From Allomuricauda sp. (GTDB lineage Bacteria > Bacteroidota > Bacteroidia > Flavobacteriales > Flavobacteriaceae): DNA of 64,000 bases. The DNA lies in assembly GCF_002699205.1 (NCBI RefSeq), contig NZ_PABT01000052.1, positions 62,001 through 126,000 of the forward strand. The letters run 5' to 3'. This document shows positions 61,807 through 64,000 of this stretch, piece after piece. Numbering within the stretch: the first letter of the stretch is position 1; every line of letters starts with the position of its first letter. The notes beneath the pieces are model-generated. The model ran no database searches and was not told where the DNA came from. It was given only the letters and a program-made list of their open reading frames with translations. The translations under genes and the position numbers were made by a program.

Positions 61807-63207
61807 ATGAAAACAAGATCCATATACAAATTCATTCTGTTGCTCTCAGTTGCTTTGCTGTTACAATCCTGTTTTGTGGCAAAAAACTACTCCAGACCAG
61901 AAATAGAGACCGAGAATCTTTACAGAACGGACAATTTGCCAAAAGACAGTATTTCCATGGCAGATGTCTCTTGGAAAGACCTTTTTAAGGATGAGCAATT
62001 AAAATCCTACATTGAAAAAGGCCTTGAGAACAATATAGATATTAGGGTCGCACTACAAAACATTGTTGCTGCGGAAGCCTATGTTAAACAAGGAAAGGCC
62101 GGATACTTTCCCACATTGTCCGGAACGGCAAGTTTTACCAGGACCAAAAATTCGGAAAACAGCCAGTTCGGAAGCTTTTTTACAAGTCCTTTGGAACAAT
62201 ATGAACTATCCGGAGCCCTTTCTTGGGAAGCTGATATCTGGGGGAAAATACGGAGTAATAAACGTGCCTACACTGCTGCTTATCTACAGAGCGTGGCTGC
62301 ACACCAAGCCGTAAAGACCAATTTGATTGCGGGCATAGCGGATAGTTATTATCAACTAATGGCACTTGACAAACAATTAGAGGTGGCCAAAGAAACCTTG
62401 GAAGCTAGAAAGAAGAGCCTTGAAACCACAATTGCCTTAAAAGATGCCGGCCAAGTGACCGAAGTTGCCGTAAAACAGACCGAGGCACAAGTGCACACCA
62501 CCAAAATTATTGTGATTGAACTTGAAAACAACATTAAGCTTTTGGAAAATGCATTTAGTATTCTTTTGGGTGAAGCTCCACAGAAAATTCAACGCGGTAG
62601 TCTGGACGACCAAACCATTGATACGGAATTGAGTACCGGAGTGCCATATTTGCTTCTTGCCAATCGTCCCGACGTGATGCAAGCCGAATACGGCCTTATC
62701 AATGCCTTTGAACTCACGAACGTGGCCAAAAGCAGCCTGTATCCCTCTTTGAGCTTATCGGCTTCAGGTGGTTTTCAGAGTTTGGAATTTGAAAATTGGT
62801 TGGATGCAAGTTCCCTTTTCTCATCCTTGGTTGGCTCTTTGACTCAACCCATTTTTAATGGAAGACGTTTACGTACCCAAATGGAAGTCGCCAAAGCGCA
62901 GCAAGAGCAAGCACTTTTAAATTATAAGCAAGCATTGCTCACGGCTGGACGAGAAGTAAGCGACGCTTTGTATACCTACGATGCGGAGACCCGTAAATTG
63001 GAGGCCCGCTCCAAAGAGCTCGAAGCCTATACCAAAGCAGAAGATTATTCCGAAGAATTGTTGAACAACGGTCTAGCCAACTATTTGGAAGTGTTGACCG
63101 CAAGACAAAATGCCCTGAACTCTGAGCTTAATTATGTGGATTCAAAATATGCACAACTCAGTGCTATTGTGGAATTGTACAGAGCACTAGGTGGGGGTTG
63201 GAAATAA
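61807..63207 (+). CDS. outer-membrane efflux protein (NodT/TolC type lipoprotein)
   Basis: A 466-residue OMF lipoprotein: MKTRSIYKFILLLSVALLLQSC gives lipidated Cys22, then two OEP repeats (about 60-250 and 270-460). These carry the conserved LSWEADIWGKIRSNKRAYTAAYLQS and TQPIFNGRRLRTQMEVAKAQQEQALLNYKQAL helices. It forms the outer-membrane channel of the tripartite pump with the two preceding genes, 17 bases from the pump gene. An intrinsic terminator follows 110 bases later. Confidence 0.95.
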   Translation: MKTRSIYKFILLLSVALLLQSCFVAKNYSRPEIETENLYRTDNLPKDSISMADVSWKDLFKDEQLKSYIEKGLENNIDIRVALQNIVAAEAYVKQGKAGYFPTLSGTASFTRTKNSENSQFGSFFTSPLEQYELSGALSWEADIWGKIRSNKRAYTAAYLQSVAAHQAVKTNLIAGIADSYYQLMALDKQLEVAKETLEARKKSLETTIALKDAGQVTEVAVKQTEAQVHTTKIIVIELENNIKLLENAFSILLGEAPQKIQRGSLDDQTIDTELSTGVPYLLLANRPDVMQAEYGLINAFELTNVAKSSLYPSLSLSASGGFQSLEFENWLDASSLFSSLVGSLTQPIFNGRRLRTQMEVAKAQQEQALLNYKQALLTAGREVSDALYTYDAETRKLEARSKELEAYTKAEDYSEELLNNGLANYLEVLTARQNALNSELNYVDSKYAQLSAIVELYRALGGGWK

Positions 63208-63316
63208 TATCCCATGGAAAACTTTGCCAAGTAGTCGGTAGAGGGAACCCTAATGTTGGATTGCCCAAACAAAAGGGCCCAATGGAGAACACCGCCATAC
63301 CATAATAATTATACAC

Positions 63317-63356
63317 AAAAAGGGTTGATTACTTTTTAGTAATTCAACCCTTTTTT
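63317..63356 (+). terminator. intrinsic terminator of the RND operon
   Basis: GGGTTGATTACT pairs with AGTAATTCAACCC (one bulge), followed by six Ts; the five As on the left would also allow termination on the opposite strand. It lies about 110 bases after the OMF stop. Confidence 0.85.
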
Positions 63357-63366
63357 CTTCGTGGCC

Positions 63367-63516
63367 TTAAAGTGTGGCCAAAAGGCCCATCAAGAATATT
63401 CCCACCAAAAAACACAAGAATTGGCACCGGTTTAAAAATGGCCAAGATTCAATTGATTTCCCCATTTTATGCTCCCAAATGGAAAAAATTGTCAATTCCA
63501 AGACCCTTTCTTCCAT
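63367..63516 (-). CDS. possible 49-residue membrane peptide or gene remnant
   Basis: The minus strand has an ATG at 63514-63516 and a TAA at 63367-63369, giving 49 residues. The C-terminal 19 (CQFLCFLVGIFLMGLLATL) form a plausible TM helix preceded by charged residues. The RND terminator hairpin, which has a U-run in this direction too, follows directly. No family recognised; it could be the decayed 3' end of a lost gene. Confidence 0.2.
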   Translation of the reverse strand: MEERVLELTIFSIWEHKMGKSIESWPFLNRCQFLCFLVGIFLMGLLATL

Positions 63517-63750
63517 CAATACGATATCAACGGGCGGCTAGACCATATCATTATCAATAACCTAGACAGTAAATCCTGTTGCTATTTCTTCAAAAAAGCC
63601 CCTACAGCCGCCCCTGCCACTATCATATTTTCAACCATACCCATCATATTTTAATATATTCTTATATAATGAACTGATTTTTACATTATTATCGTTGATT
63701 TTCCCTGATTGATCACATAATTTTAAATTCTTCTAAAAACTAAAAAACCA

Positions 63751-64000
63751 ATGGGAACTACAACTAACATCAACAGACGCGATTGGATAAGAAAAAGTGT
63801 GCTCACCGCGGGTGGTGCAATGGCCTTGCCCTATATAGGATTGGCCGAAACACCAAAGGCTCCATTAACTTTGGACGCCCAAGGAAATGCCGTATATAGT
63901 CCATTCTTTAAAGAATATCTGCCGAAACCTGATGCCATGCTGCCTCAATTGGCCGCAAAGCTAAACGCGAATGAAAATCCATATGGCCCATCCCCGATGG
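63751..64000 (+). CDS. Tat-exported aminotransferase, HisC-like, N-terminal part (partial)
   Basis: The gene runs off the right edge; 83 residues are seen. It begins with a twin-arginine signal: INRRDWIRKSVLTAGGAMALPYIG (residues 6-29), typical of Tat export. Then KLNANENPYGPSP (about 71-83) follows, the start of the PLP aminotransferase fold I in the HisC/histidinol-phosphate aminotransferase family. It would be a periplasmic PLP enzyme, unusual since most such enzymes are cytoplasmic. Substrate unknown. Confidence 0.85.
   Translation, partial: MGTTTNINRRDWIRKSVLTAGGAMALPYIGLAETPKAPLTLDAQGNAVYSPFFKEYLPKPDAMLPQLAAKLNANENPYGPSPM

Larger units (their letters stand above)
63208..63750. other. 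543-bp intergenic region, terminator and possible tiny ORFs
   Basis: After the OMF gene a hairpin terminator lies at 63317-63356. The minus strand carries two short open frames: 63582-63647 (21 codons, MMGMVENMIVAGAAVGAF then KK, hydrophobic) and 63367-63516 (49 codons, ending in a hydrophobic VGIFLMGLLATL). Neither is recognised and both may be chance or remnants. The last 100 bases before the aminotransferase gene are AT-rich. Confidence 0.55.

Noticed and set aside
63372..63560. 62-codon plus-strand frame after the RND operon
   Set aside because: Pro/Lys-rich with no signal or domain, overlaps the opposite-strand TM-like frame and lies directly behind a terminator.

Overview
The window reads as ordinary chromosome of a marine-type Flavobacteriaceae bacterium (Bacteroidota). 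The evidence is the aerotolerance (bat) operon, the Bacteroidota forms of IleRS, LspA and the DksA-like protein, many short lipoproteins with weak ribosome binding sites, TAnnTTTG-type -7 boxes, a TonB-dependent receptor, SulP transporters and a DUF4381-like Bat protein. Gene content resembles the Muricauda/Flagellimonas/Maribacter group, but the genus is an inference. I saw no rRNA, tRNA, CRISPR array, transposase or phage gene. The first gene (uvrC, 3' part missing) and the last gene (Tat-signal aminotransferase, 3' part missing) are cut by the window edges.

Layout. 1-14.8 kb: housekeeping genes, with 5-formyl-THF cyclo-ligase, an ileS-dksA-like-(secreted protein)-lspA minus-strand cluster, recO coupled to a heme-type TonB receptor, gdhA and a transsulfuration enzyme. 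15-24.4 kb: small metabolic enzymes and envelope lipoproteins (ArsC-like protein, EamA exporter, SUKH protein, thioesterase, nitronate monooxygenase, YheT-type hydrolase, lipoprotein cytochrome c, two META-domain lipoproteins, two DinB proteins) ending in a SulP transporter. 25-28.4 kb: convergent gpsA and glpD (glycerol-3-phosphate synthesis and oxidation) with an ABM-domain gene. 28.4-33.3 kb: CvpA, a CAP lipoprotein, 3-hydroxyanthranilate dioxygenase, DUF1304 and an ALDH7-type dehydrogenase. 33.3-41.4 kb: stearoyl-ACP-type desaturase, a metallophosphatase, a fructokinase-amylosucrase pair that together would consume sucrose, then AlbA_2, four-helix-bundle, SDR and aldo-keto reductase genes on the minus strand.

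41.5-50.6 kb is a tightly overlapping moxR-DUF58-(fusion)-batA-batB-batC-batD-batE operon, including a 553-residue two-TM protein between the DUF58 gene and batA. 51-55.3 kb holds a SulP-beta-carbonic anhydrase-SulP group, likely bicarbonate or anion uptake. 55.5-63.2 kb has pheS and a complete RND efflux operon (GbsR/MarR regulator, adaptor, pump, outer-membrane factor). That operon is preceded by a perfect 20-bp palindrome that looks like an operator and is closed by a hairpin terminator.

The least explained parts are the larger intergenic stretches at 24.4-25.0, 32.4-32.7 and 63.2-63.75 kb. They hold GC-rich hairpins, possible tiny ORFs and a recurring leader-like motif. I found no clear large undescribed system. 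The best candidates for something new are the cryptic small-ORF/hairpin locus at 24.59-24.78 kb, its look-alike at 32.4-32.5 kb, and the unusual Bat-operon fusion protein.
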